A DNA stretch of 48,433 nt from an uncultured Eubacteriales bacterium (GTDB lineage Bacteria; Bacillota; Clostridia; Christensenellales; CAG-138): NCBI GenBank assembly GCA_902802575.1, contig CADCMN010000030.1:1-48433 (forward strand), given 5' to 3'. Every line of letters begins with the position of its first letter. Position 1 is the first letter of the stretch. Below, in pieces: positions 7,134 to 14,783 of this stretch. The position numbers were made by a program, and so were the translations under genes. Under the pieces are notes generated by a model, which saw only the letters and a list, made by a program, of their open reading frames with translations, was not told the DNA's origin and did no database searches.

Positions 7134-9279
7134 CTATATGAGTCGAATGGGGCCGTCGAAGCGGATGGTCCGCTCCCGGCCGGAGTCAAAGCGAATGAGG
7201 ATGCACTGCTGATCCTTCTGCACCTCCAGGACGGTGCCCTTGCCGAAGAGGGCGTGCTCCACCCGGACGCCGGGGCCCAAGGGGTCCTGAGGCGGGGCCA
7301 TGCGCTTCTGGGCGGCGCGGATGTACCGCCGGGCCTCCCCCTCCCAGGCCGGGTCCAGCTCAACGAGATAGTTCAGATGCTCCTTCCCCATCTCAAACAG
7401 GAACCGGGAGGGGTACCGGGCCGTGCCCTCGTGGGAGACGCCGGCGGCCTCGGTGAGGGTCAACGTCTTCTCCGCCCGGGTGCAGGCCACATAGCAGAGC
7501 CGCCGTTCCTCCTCCATACGCTCGGCGGTGTCGGTCTTGCGGCTGGGGAAGACGCCCTCGTTGAGGCTGGCCACGATCACATGGGGGAACTCCAGTCCCT
7601 TGGCGTTGTGGATGGTCATGAGCTTCACGGAGTCCTTCCGGTCCTCCCGGTCCCGGTCCGTGAAGAGGGCCACCTCCGCCAAAAAGTCCTCCAGGGTGCA
7701 TTTCTCCCCGGCGCTCTGCTCATACTCCTCCAGGCTTTGGAGGAGCTCGGCGATGTTGTCCAGCCGATCTCCGTCCCCCAGCTGCTTGAGCATCTTCATA
7801 TACCCGCTCTCCGTGAGCAGATGGCTCAGCAGCTCGCTCATCTTCATGCCCTCGTGATCCTCGTAGGCTTTGAGCAGGGTCACGAAGGAGGCGGCGTCGG
7901 AGGACTGGATCATGGGGTCCTCCAGGTTGTCGAGGAGCGCCCCGTAGAGGGTGCAGCCCTTCTCCTGGGCGTAGCTGCGGAGAAAGGCCATGCGCTTCTT
8001 GCCCACGCCCCGGCGGGGCTCGTTCACCACCCGGGCGAAGGCGAGATCGTCCCCGAGAGCCAGCATCCTCAAATAGCAGACGGCGTCCTTGATCTCCTTG
8101 CGGCCGTAGAACTCCATGCCGCCCCAGACGACGTAGGGGATCTTGGCGTGCAACAGGGCGTCCTCCAAGCTTCGGGACACGTAGTGGGCCCGGTAGAGGA
8201 CGGCCATGTCCCGCCAGTCGGCCCCCTGCGCCTTCAGCGCCTGCAGGCGGGAGACGATGAACTTTGCCTCCGCCCCCACATCCTTGGCGTGGTAGTAGGG
8301 GGGCACGGGACCGGCGCCGTTCACGGCGACAAGCCGCCGCTCCACCCGCTGCTGATTCTTCTCGATGAGGGCGTTGGCGGCGGCCAGGATCTGGGGCGTG
8401 CTCCGGTAGTTCTCCGTGAGGACGACGGTCTCACACCCGGGGTATCTGTTCGGGAAGTCCAAGATGAAATGGACGTCCGCCCCCCGCCAGGTGTAGATGG
8501 TCTGGTCCGGGTCCCCCACCACGAAGAGATTCCTGTGACAGGAGGAGAGCATGTCCGCCAATTCATACTGCTTGCCGTCGATGTCCTGGAATTCGTCCAC
8601 CATCACGTACTCGAAGCGCTTGGCCCACTTCTCCCGGACCTCCTTGTTCTGCCGCAAAAGGGCCACGGCCATGTCCACCAGGTCCTCGAAGTCCAGGGCA
8701 TAGATCTTCCGCTGCTCGTAGAGGTAGCGGTAGAACATCTGCCGGCGGCGGTTCTGCTCCCGGTCGATGAGGTCCAAAAGGGGCTCGTCCGATTCCCCGG
8801 TGAGCAGGGGCACATAGGCTAGATCCCACTTCATGTCGTCGGTGAGGTCCGCGGCCTTGTGGAGGCTCATCTCCTTCAGGGTCATGCCCATGTCCTCAAA
8901 GGCGGTCCGAAGGAGCGAGTTCTTGTCCTCCTCGTCCAGCACCAAAAAGTTCTGAGGCCAGCCCAGGGTGTGCAGATCCTCCTTCAGGATCATGAGCCCC
9001 AGGGCGTGGAAGGTGCAGATGTAGCCCGTGTCGGCGTCCCCCGCCATGGCCCGGACCCGCTGCTTCATCTCGTTGGCGGCCTTGTTGGTGAAGGTCACGG
9101 CCAAAATGTGGCCCGGGCTCACGCCCCCGGCCTCCACCAGATACCCGTAGCGCCGGGTCAGGGTCCTGGGTCAGGGTCCTTGTCTTGCCCGTGCCGGCCC
9201 CCGCCACCACCCGGATATAGCCCTCGGTGGCCGTCACCGCCCGCCGTTGGGCCTCGTTCAATCCCGCTAAGCTGTCCAT
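7134..9279 (-). pseudogene. pcrA: PcrA/UvrD-type superfamily 1 DNA helicase, frame broken by 13-bp tandem duplication
   Basis: ATP-dependent 3'-5' helicase for repair and plasmid or rolling-circle replication. The N-terminus (from ATG 9279) has the Q motif and Walker A AGAGTGKT (residues 26-33). Just after this the frame is lost: GGGTCAGGGTCCT occurs twice in tandem (9155-9167 and 9168-9180). Removing one copy restores [33 protein letters not shown] as one reading frame. The rest (from about 9160 to 7134) is intact: VMVDEFQDID (motif II), VVGDPDQTIYTWRGA (III), MTIHNAKGLEFPHV (V) and a PcrA-type C-terminal domain (EHALFGKGTVLEVQKD). The full length would be about 711 residues. It may be a real mutation, a reversible slippage state or an assembly error; PcrA is normally essential in Firmicutes, though paralogues exist. 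Confidence 0.88.
9155..9180. repeat. Perfect 13-bp tandem duplication inside the helicase gene
   Basis: GGGTCAGGGTCCT is present twice with no spacer (9155-9167, 9168-9180). Thirteen is not a multiple of three, so the second copy shifts the frame right after the Walker A motif. Confidence 0.97.
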
Positions 9280-9368
9280 GCTGTCCCTTTCCTGTCTCTT
9301 TTTTTCCATCATACCATACTATCTGTCCCATAAACAGGATTCTTTCACTCATTTCGAGGAATGTTTAC

Positions 9369-9391
9369 AAAAAAACCCCTCCTCAGGGGGG
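9369..9391 (-). terminator. Intrinsic terminator of the dlt-like operon
   Basis: On the minus strand a short GC hairpin (CCCC...GGGG) is followed directly by seven T, about 20 bases past the dltB stop at 9410. Confidence 0.65.
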
Positions 9392-9409
9392 CGGATGAGA
9401 GGGGCCTGT

Positions 9410-10963
9410 CTAAAACTGTCCGTAGATGAAGTCGGAGGCGGTGTAGCCCGGGCCGTAGGCCCCCAGCAGCAGGGTGAGGATCAGCAGCAGGGCGGCGGCC
9501 GTCCAGAGCCGGACGGAGGTGTTGAGATACTTCGTTCGGAAGGAGCCCTCGCCCTTCTTGAGGGAGACGAAGAGCATCAGGGCGGTCATGGCAAGGACCA
9601 CGATCCAGTCCCCGGTCCCAACGCTCAGCTCCGGCAGGATGCTTCCCAATACGCCGGAGCGGAAGTTGACGAACAGGGACGAGAAGGCCGACCACACGTG
9701 CCAAGGGGTCGGATAGATGTCCCACAGGCGGATCAGGCACATGAGCAGGAAGGTGCGGACGATCTCGAAAGCCCCGTAGCCCCTGGTGGCCTTGAGGCCC
9801 GGGAAGCGCCGGTGGAAGCGTTCGTAGAGGGGCTTGAGGGTCAGGGAGAGGATGATGACGACGCCGTTGGTCAGTCCCCAGAGGGCGTAGTTCCAGCCCG
9901 CCCCGTGCCAGACGCCGGTGGCGAGCCAGGTGACCAGGGTGGCCGTGTAGAGGGGCAGACGGCTCAAAAAACCGTTGCCGAAGCGGGTGCGGAGGGCCTT
10001 GGTCCACTTTAGGAAGGGCTTGGACACGTTCAGGGGGTAGAACACGTAGTCCCGGAACCAGCTGCCCATGGTCATGTGCCAGCGGGTCCAGTATTCCTCG
10101 ATGCTTTTGGAGAGATAGGGCCGATCGAAGTTCTCCGGCAGGATCACGCCGAAGAGCTCCCCCACGCCGAGAGCCATGTCGATGCCGCCGGTGAAGTCCG
10201 CGTAGAGCCGCATGGCGTAGAGGACCATTTGGAGCAGCACCAGGCTCCCCGTATACCCGCTGCCGAAAACGGGCAGCGCAAAACGGATAAGCCGGTCCGC
10301 CACGATCAGCTTCTTGGCCGCGCCCCAGGCGATGCGCACCAGGCCCCGGCCGATCCTGTCAAGGTCGAAGTCGGCGCCCTCATAGAGGGTCTTGGACAGC
10401 ATGTCGCAGCGGCTGATGGGTCCCTGGATCATCTGGGGGAAGAAGGAGGCGAAGAGGGCGTATTTGAGGAAGTTCCGCTCCGGCGGGTACTTGCCCCGCT
10501 TCACGTCGATCAAATACCCGATGGACTGAAAGGTGTAGAAGGAGATCCCAAGGGGCAGCACCCAATGGACCTCCCAGGGGGCGCGAAGGGCCGAGAGCAG
10601 GAAGCCCGTGTATTTGAGGGCCCCCAGGAGCCCCAGGTTGATGAGGAGGCAGGCGAGGAACATAGCCGTGCGCTTCTTCCCCTCCCCCTTCTTATAGGCC
10701 GCCAGGGCCTCCTTGGAAAGGTCCTTTTTGTGCTCGGTCACATACTGTTTCTGCCGGTCCTGGCTCCGGCCCAGGAGGCGGGCAGTGGCGTACACGCTGA
10801 CGATGGTGACGCCCAAAAAGGGCAGATACCTTTTCCCCGCCAGGGCGTAGAAAACCACGCTCCCCGCCAGCAAGGTAAGATAGCGGAAGCGCTTGGGCAG
10901 CACATAGTAGATTATGAGCAGGGCCCCCACCAAGAGGAGGAAGCCGGAAGAGAGAAAGATCAT
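9410..10963 (-). CDS. dltB: MBOAT acyltransferase, DltB-like
   Basis: Polytopic membrane O-acyltransferase of about 517 residues. In the D-alanylation pathway DltB passes D-alanine from the carrier protein DltC across the membrane to teichoic acid. Family marks: PLGISFYTFQSIGYLIDVKRGKY, FASFFPQMIQGPISR, EYWTRWHMTMGSWFRDYVFYPL and the catalytic-His region ATGVWHGAGWNYALWGL. At least ten hydrophobic segments. ATG 10963 (MIFLSSGFLLL) is chosen; an in-frame GTG at 10996 would add 11 residues but lies against a palindromic repeat, and neither has a strong ribosome site. Last gene of the leftward operon, 159 bp after dltC with palindromic repeats in the gap. The acyl group is inferred from dltA and dltC. 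Confidence 0.88.
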   Translation of the reverse strand: MIFLSSGFLLLVGALLIIYYVLPKRFRYLTLLAGSVVFYALAGKRYLPFLGVTIVSVYATARLLGRSQDRQKQYVTEHKKDLSKEALAAYKKGEGKKRTAMFLACLLINLGLLGALKYTGFLLSALRAPWEVHWVLPLGISFYTFQSIGYLIDVKRGKYPPERNFLKYALFASFFPQMIQGPISRCDMLSKTLYEGADFDLDRIGRGLVRIAWGAAKKLIVADRLIRFALPVFGSGYTGSLVLLQMVLYAMRLYADFTGGIDMALGVGELFGVILPENFDRPYLSKSIEEYWTRWHMTMGSWFRDYVFYPLNVSKPFLKWTKALRTRFGNGFLSRLPLYTATLVTWLATGVWHGAGWNYALWGLTNGVVIILSLTLKPLYERFHRRFPGLKATRGYGAFEIVRTFLLMCLIRLWDIYPTPWHVWSAFSSLFVNFRSGVLGSILPELSVGTGDWIVVLAMTALMLFVSLKKGEGSFRTKYLNTSVRLWTAAALLLILTLLLGAYGPGYTASDFIYGQF

Positions 10964-10996
10964 GGTCGATGTATCAACAGGCAGGGTTCGTTTCAC

Positions 10997-11016
10997 GGGA
11001 GGGGCAAGCCCCTCCC
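10997..11016. repeat. Intergenic palindrome, family member 1
   Basis: GGGAGGGGC-AA-GCCCCTCCC followed by CTACG. One of a family of roughly 20-bp palindromes flanked by CCTACG-like sequence in several intergenic regions (also 11046, 11101, 20550, 23625). Confidence 0.7.
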
Positions 11017-11045
11017 CTACGAAGGATCTGCCTTGCGGCGTCGTA

Positions 11046-11065
11046 GGGGCGATTCATGAATCGCC
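11046..11065. repeat. Intergenic palindrome, family member 2
   Basis: GGGCGATTCATGAATCGCCC is a perfect 20-bp palindrome preceded by CGTAG. The sequence before it, TGCCTTGCGGCGT, recurs before member 3 at 11101. Confidence 0.75.
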
Positions 11066-11100
11066 CGCAGTATCGGAGAATTTGCCTTGCGGCGTTGCAG

Positions 11101-11120
11101 GGGACGGGCTTGCCCGTCCC
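11101..11120. repeat. Intergenic palindrome, family member 3
   Basis: GGGACGGGC-TT-GCCCGTCCC directly after the dltC stop. It could fold in the dltC-dltB transcript and lower downstream expression, but no T-run follows. Confidence 0.7.
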
Positions 11121-11122
11121 GT

Positions 11123-11356
11123 TCATTCGTTCTCGATGCGCTCGATCAGGGCGAAGAGGGCCCAGGCGCTGTTGAAGTTTTCGGGCACGATGTCCACGGC
11201 CCTCAGCTCCACGTCGTAGGTCTCCGAAAGCTCCGCCACGATGGACACAACGTCGAAGGAGGTCAGGATCTTGCGGTCGATGAGCCCCTCCTCGGCGGTA
11301 AAGTCAATGTCAGGATGCAGATCCCGCAGGAGGATCAATAGCTGTTGGAACGTCAT
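11123..11356 (-). CDS. dltC: D-alanyl carrier protein-like acyl carrier protein
   Basis: Cytosolic carrier protein of 77 residues with the four-helix ACP pattern. The phosphopantetheine serine is Ser33 in the stretch DRKILTSFDVVSIV, where DltC proteins have DSFD. It would be loaded with the amino acid by the adenylating enzyme encoded just upstream and unloaded by DltB. Its ATG overlaps the dltA stop by 4 bp, so the two are coupled. The order dltA-dltC-dltB differs from the common dltA-B-C-D. Confidence 0.87.
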   Translation of the reverse strand: MTFQQLLILLRDLHPDIDFTAEEGLIDRKILTSFDVVSIVAELSETYDVELRAVDIVPENFNSAWALFALIERIENE

Positions 11357-12846
11357 CGTCTGTACTCCTTCTCTTCCAGGGCGCGCCGGTCGATCTTTCC
11401 GTTGAACAGGTGCGGGAGCTCTGCGCGCTGCTCGGTGCGGCTGGGGGTCATGTACCCCGGCAGCTTCACCTTCAAGCCCACCACCAAATCCCAGGGCTGG
11501 GCGGGGCCCGTGTAGAAGAGGTCGATCCGCTGCCGATCCGCCGCATACAGGCACACCGCCTCGTGGACGCCCTTCAGGCTCAGGGCAGCCGCTTCGATCT
11601 CCCCCAGCTCCACCCGGTGGCCCATGTGCTTCACCTGCTGGTCCCGACGGCCCACGAAGATGAGGTCCCCGTTCTCATCCAGCCGGCCGTGGTCGCCGGT
11701 GCGGTAGCAAAGCCCGCCGTGCTCCGGGTCCGCCGGGTCCGGGATCAGGGCCGCGGCGGTGCGCTCCGGGTCCCTGTAATACCCCGCCATGACGCACTTT
11801 CCCCCGATGACGATCTCGCCCTCGCGGGCGATGCGCCCCTCATCGTCCAGCAGATACAGCTTTGTGCCGGGGAAGGGCTTGCCCACCGGCACGGCCTTGG
11901 CCGGGTCCTGAGGGCCGATCACGGGATGATAGACGCTCATGCCCGTGCATTCCGTGGCCCCGTAGAGCTGGAAGATCCGGGCGTCGGGGCAGGCCTTCTG
12001 CCAGGCGGAAAGCTGCTTCACGGGCAGCACCTCGCCGCCGAAGCACATGAGCTTCAAATGCTCCGGCACCACGGCATAGAAGGTGCGCAGCCGGGACACC
12101 AGGCTGAAAGCGGAGGACACCCAGCAAAGGGCGTTGATCCCATGGTTGTTGATATATTGGATCAGGGACACCGGATTCACGAACAGTTCCCGGGGCAGCA
12201 GATACGCCGTGCCCCCCTTGACGATGACCCCCAACAGCTCCTTGAGCCAGGCGTCGAAGTAAAGGGGCGACTGGACGCCGAAAACGAGGCTTTCATCGAA
12301 GCTGAGGGCTTCCGGCAGGGTGGCGGCGTAATCGAGAAGGCTCCTCTCCCGGATGGAGACCCCCTTGGGCTCCCCCGTGGAGCCGGAGGTGAACACCACA
12401 TAGGCCAGGGCGTCCTCCGGGCTTTCGTCCCGCAGCCGCTCCGGGCCGGGGAAGGCCGCCGCCCGGCTGTATACCAGATGCTCCGCGCCCGGGCACAGGC
12501 CCTCCGCCGCGGTCAGATTTTTCTGGTCCGCCAGGATGAACCGGGGGCTGAAGGTGCGGACGATGCGGTCCAACCGCTCCTTCGGCATCTGCTCATCCAG
12601 GGGCACGTAGAAGCACCCGGCCTCCATGATCCCCAGGAAGGCGGCGATCTCGGAGGCGCCCCGCTCCATGAGCACGCCCACGGGTTCCGCCGCGGCGCCG
12701 CTGTTGTTCAGACAGGCGCCCACGTTGGCCGCCGCCCGGCGCAGCTCGGCAAAGGTGAGGCCGCTGTCCCCATCCGAGAAGGCCGGCTTGTCCGGGAGCC
12801 GATCCGCCGTCGCATTCAAATAGGATAAAAAGCTCTTCATATGCAT
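11353..12846 (-). CDS. dltA: D-alanine--carrier protein ligase-like adenylating enzyme
   Basis: ATP-dependent adenylation of an amino acid (D-alanine in the Dlt pathway) and transfer to the carrier protein. About 497 residues, usual for DltA. Motifs: A3 FTSGSTGEPKGV (152-163), A5 QLYGATECTG, A7 YRTGDHG, A8 GRRDQQVKHMGHRVELGEIE and A10 NGKIDRRAL with the catalytic lysine. Start: ATG 12846 has AAGGAA at good spacing; a second ATG at 12840 (MKSFLSYL) is possible. Substrate specificity cannot be proven from sequence; the neighbouring MBOAT and carrier support D-alanine. Confidence 0.88.
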   Translation of the reverse strand: MHMKSFLSYLNATADRLPDKPAFSDGDSGLTFAELRRAAANVGACLNNSGAAAEPVGVLMERGASEIAAFLGIMEAGCFYVPLDEQMPKERLDRIVRTFSPRFILADQKNLTAAEGLCPGAEHLVYSRAAAFPGPERLRDESPEDALAYVVFTSGSTGEPKGVSIRERSLLDYAATLPEALSFDESLVFGVQSPLYFDAWLKELLGVIVKGGTAYLLPRELFVNPVSLIQYINNHGINALCWVSSAFSLVSRLRTFYAVVPEHLKLMCFGGEVLPVKQLSAWQKACPDARIFQLYGATECTGMSVYHPVIGPQDPAKAVPVGKPFPGTKLYLLDDEGRIAREGEIVIGGKCVMAGYYRDPERTAAALIPDPADPEHGGLCYRTGDHGRLDENGDLIFVGRRDQQVKHMGHRVELGEIEAAALSLKGVHEAVCLYAADRQRIDLFYTGPAQPWDLVVGLKVKLPGYMTPSRTEQRAELPHLFNGKIDRRALEEKEYRR

Positions 12847-12955
12847 TCCCGTTCCTTTTGGCAGTTTTGCCGGTTCCCCTTGCCGGATGCCTGCGCCGAT
12901 CCGCGGCAAGGCACAGGCGGCGGCAGGGTGCTGCCGACGTCTATCCCCGGCCGCC

Positions 12956-13603
12956 TTACGGTTCCTGGGCCACCCGATACTCGATGTACGCGATGCGCCT
13001 GACGTCGTCCTCGGTGTCCTGCATCGCGACGATCAGCTCCACCCGGCCGCTGCGGTAGGCATAGACGCCGTTGTCCTCCGTCCCGCCCAGAAGGTCCAGG
13101 AGCTTCTCCTCGTCATCATAGATCCGCAGGCCCTGGGGGATGGACACGGTGTCGTCCGTCACGGTGATGAGGGTGATCCTTGCCACGCCCTCCACCTCGT
13201 TCACCGTCAGCTGCACGCCGGGGTAGGCGTAGAACACGTCCTTGCCCACATAGGCGCAGCTGTCCGCTTCAAAGCGGCGGAGGGGCTCGCCCAGGGCGGC
13301 AAGCACGGGCGCCGCCTCCATCAGAGGCTCCAGGCGCACGCCCCTAAGTTCGATATACAGGTCCAAAGGCGCCTCCGGCTCCGTCGAATCGCCATCGCCC
13401 CCTTCCGTCCCGGACGAGGGTTGGACCGGGGCGGGAGCCAAAGGCGCATCCGTCCCGGCCCGGGCGGGAGCGGCGGTGGCCGCGTTGGGATCCAGGTAGA
13501 CCACGCCCGTCTTCCGGGCCGGCTGGGCATTTTGCGGGCCGCACCCCGCCAGCGCCAGCATCAGGGCGCCGATGAGGGCCAAAAGTCGTGTGGGTGTGTT
13601 CAT
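12956..13603 (-). CDS. Lipoprotein of the dlt-like operon, unknown
   Basis: Exported lipoprotein of 215 residues: basic start, hydrophobic core and lipobox LALAGC (Cys21), then a Pro/Ala/Thr-rich disordered stretch to about residue 75. The remaining part looks like a small alpha/beta domain (LYIELRGVRLEPLMEAAPVLAALGEPLRRFEADSCAY...), with repeated strand patterns (VQLTVNEVEGVARITLITV, VYAYRSGRVELIVAMQD). I recognise no family. One base separates it from the SGNH gene upstream, which ties it to the same envelope-modifying operon. Confidence 0.78.
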   Translation of the reverse strand: MNTPTRLLALIGALMLALAGCGPQNAQPARKTGVVYLDPNAATAAPARAGTDAPLAPAPVQPSSGTEGGDGDSTEPEAPLDLYIELRGVRLEPLMEAAPVLAALGEPLRRFEADSCAYVGKDVFYAYPGVQLTVNEVEGVARITLITVTDDTVSIPQGLRIYDDEEKLLDLLGGTEDNGVYAYRSGRVELIVAMQDTEDDVRRIAYIEYRVAQEP

Positions 13604-13604
13604 C

Positions 13605-14639
13605 CTACTTCTCCGTTCTTCTCTGTTTCTCCTGCTCGTACCGCAGCACCAAATCGCCGTATCGGGCGGCGATCACTGGGTCCTGCCGCTGATCCGTGAG
13701 CAATCCCCGCTCGCTGAGATGGGCTCCCAGCCAAAGGGTGTATTTTTCCGCCCCGAACACGTTCAGGTGGACGCCGCCGTCGTAGGTGTCGGCGCCAAGA
13801 TCGATGCCCATCTCCTCCATGAGGGGGATGGCGTTGATATACTCGATCCCATGGACCTCGGCGTAATCGGTCAGCCACCGGTCCCATTGGTCATACCAGG
13901 CCGGAAGCAGGCAGGGGCTCTTCACCAGGATCAGGGCGATCCCCTTCTCCTCGCACAGGGCCGCGATCCTGTCCAGGTATTCCACCGGCTTCTCCCCGAA
14001 GGCGGCATCCTTCAGCACCGGCGCCTGGGGCAGCCAGGTGTAGGGCACCGTCTCCGTGCGCATGAGGTAGCCATTGTAGGTGAGTTCCGGCCCTGCAAAC
14101 AGGTATTGGGCGTCCTCCGGCGTGAGCTCGAAGAGCCGGTCGTGATACCGAAGCAGGGGCACGTAATAGCTCAGCTCCGATTCCCCCTCCAGGAGGGACG
14201 CGCGGACGGCCTCGATCTTGTTCCTGCCGAAGCGCATGCCGTCCAGGGTCATGCGGTTGTAGGCCTCATTCTGGGGCTCGCTGTACCGCAGGGAGCAGAT
14301 CGACAGCACCACCGCCCGGGGGGTCTCCTTCTGGAGCGCTTCCCGCAGCAGGTAGTAGCTTTGCCACATGAGCTGCTGGGCGCTGCCCCGGATGTAGCTG
14401 GTGGCGCCGTACTCCGCGTACAGGGCGGCCGGAGAAAAGCTCTCGTAGACCTCGCAGTCGCCGATGAACAGCACCTGGTGGCCCTCCCCGGCGTGGGCAT
14501 ACCAATTCTCCACCATGCTGCCCTCCAGCGTCAGGCCGGAGGCGTATTTGGGCCGCACCAGCCGTCCCAGGCTCCAGACCAGGAGCCCCGTCAGCACCAG
14601 CACGCTCAGGGGCGCAAACCAATTCCTTCTCTTCTTCAT
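13605..14639 (-). CDS. Membrane-anchored SGNH/DltD-like protein
   Basis: 344 residues with an N-terminal transmembrane anchor (about 9-25) and an extracytoplasmic domain. The block-I motif reads LFIGDCEVYESFSP, so cysteine occupies the position usually held by the nucleophilic serine of SGNH hydrolases. Later conserved patches are YIRGSAQQLMWQSYYLLREAL, VLSICSLRYSEPQNEAYNRMTLDGMRF and a C-terminal Asp/His region DGGVHLNVFGAEKY. In position it replaces DltD. ATG 14639 has GGAGAG upstream; an in-frame start at 14663 lies in less typical sequence. Function, probably acyl-group handling at the outer face, is inferred from context. Confidence 0.75.
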   Translation of the reverse strand: MKKRRNWFAPLSVLVLTGLLVWSLGRLVRPKYASGLTLEGSMVENWYAHAGEGHQVLFIGDCEVYESFSPAALYAEYGATSYIRGSAQQLMWQSYYLLREALQKETPRAVVLSICSLRYSEPQNEAYNRMTLDGMRFGRNKIEAVRASLLEGESELSYYVPLLRYHDRLFELTPEDAQYLFAGPELTYNGYLMRTETVPYTWLPQAPVLKDAAFGEKPVEYLDRIAALCEEKGIALILVKSPCLLPAWYDQWDRWLTDYAEVHGIEYINAIPLMEEMGIDLGADTYDGGVHLNVFGAEKYTLWLGAHLSERGLLTDQRQDPVIAARYGDLVLRYEQEKQRRTEK

Positions 14640-14783
14640 TGCCTGTCTCTCCGTCCGCTCCATCCCGGGGGCAAGGGCTGCCTTCCCACAGGACGGGGGT
14701 CAAACCATATCCGATCCTTCCCGGGCGGCTCTCAGTTCCTGCCGCCCGGCCCCGATCGTGCTTCCCGCGCCGTGATCCCCCGC

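Noticed and set aside
7254-8822. 522-codon open frame on the plus strand
   Set aside because: Antisense of the helicase gene; the helicase motifs lie on the minus strand.
9155-9180. Programmed frameshift in the helicase gene
   Set aside because: There is no slippery heptamer with downstream structure; the exact 13-bp duplication is a simpler cause.
10997-11120. Palindromes read as a terminator between dltC and dltB
   Set aside because: No T-run follows any of them, and similar palindromes occur in unrelated gaps; dltB most likely remains in the operon.
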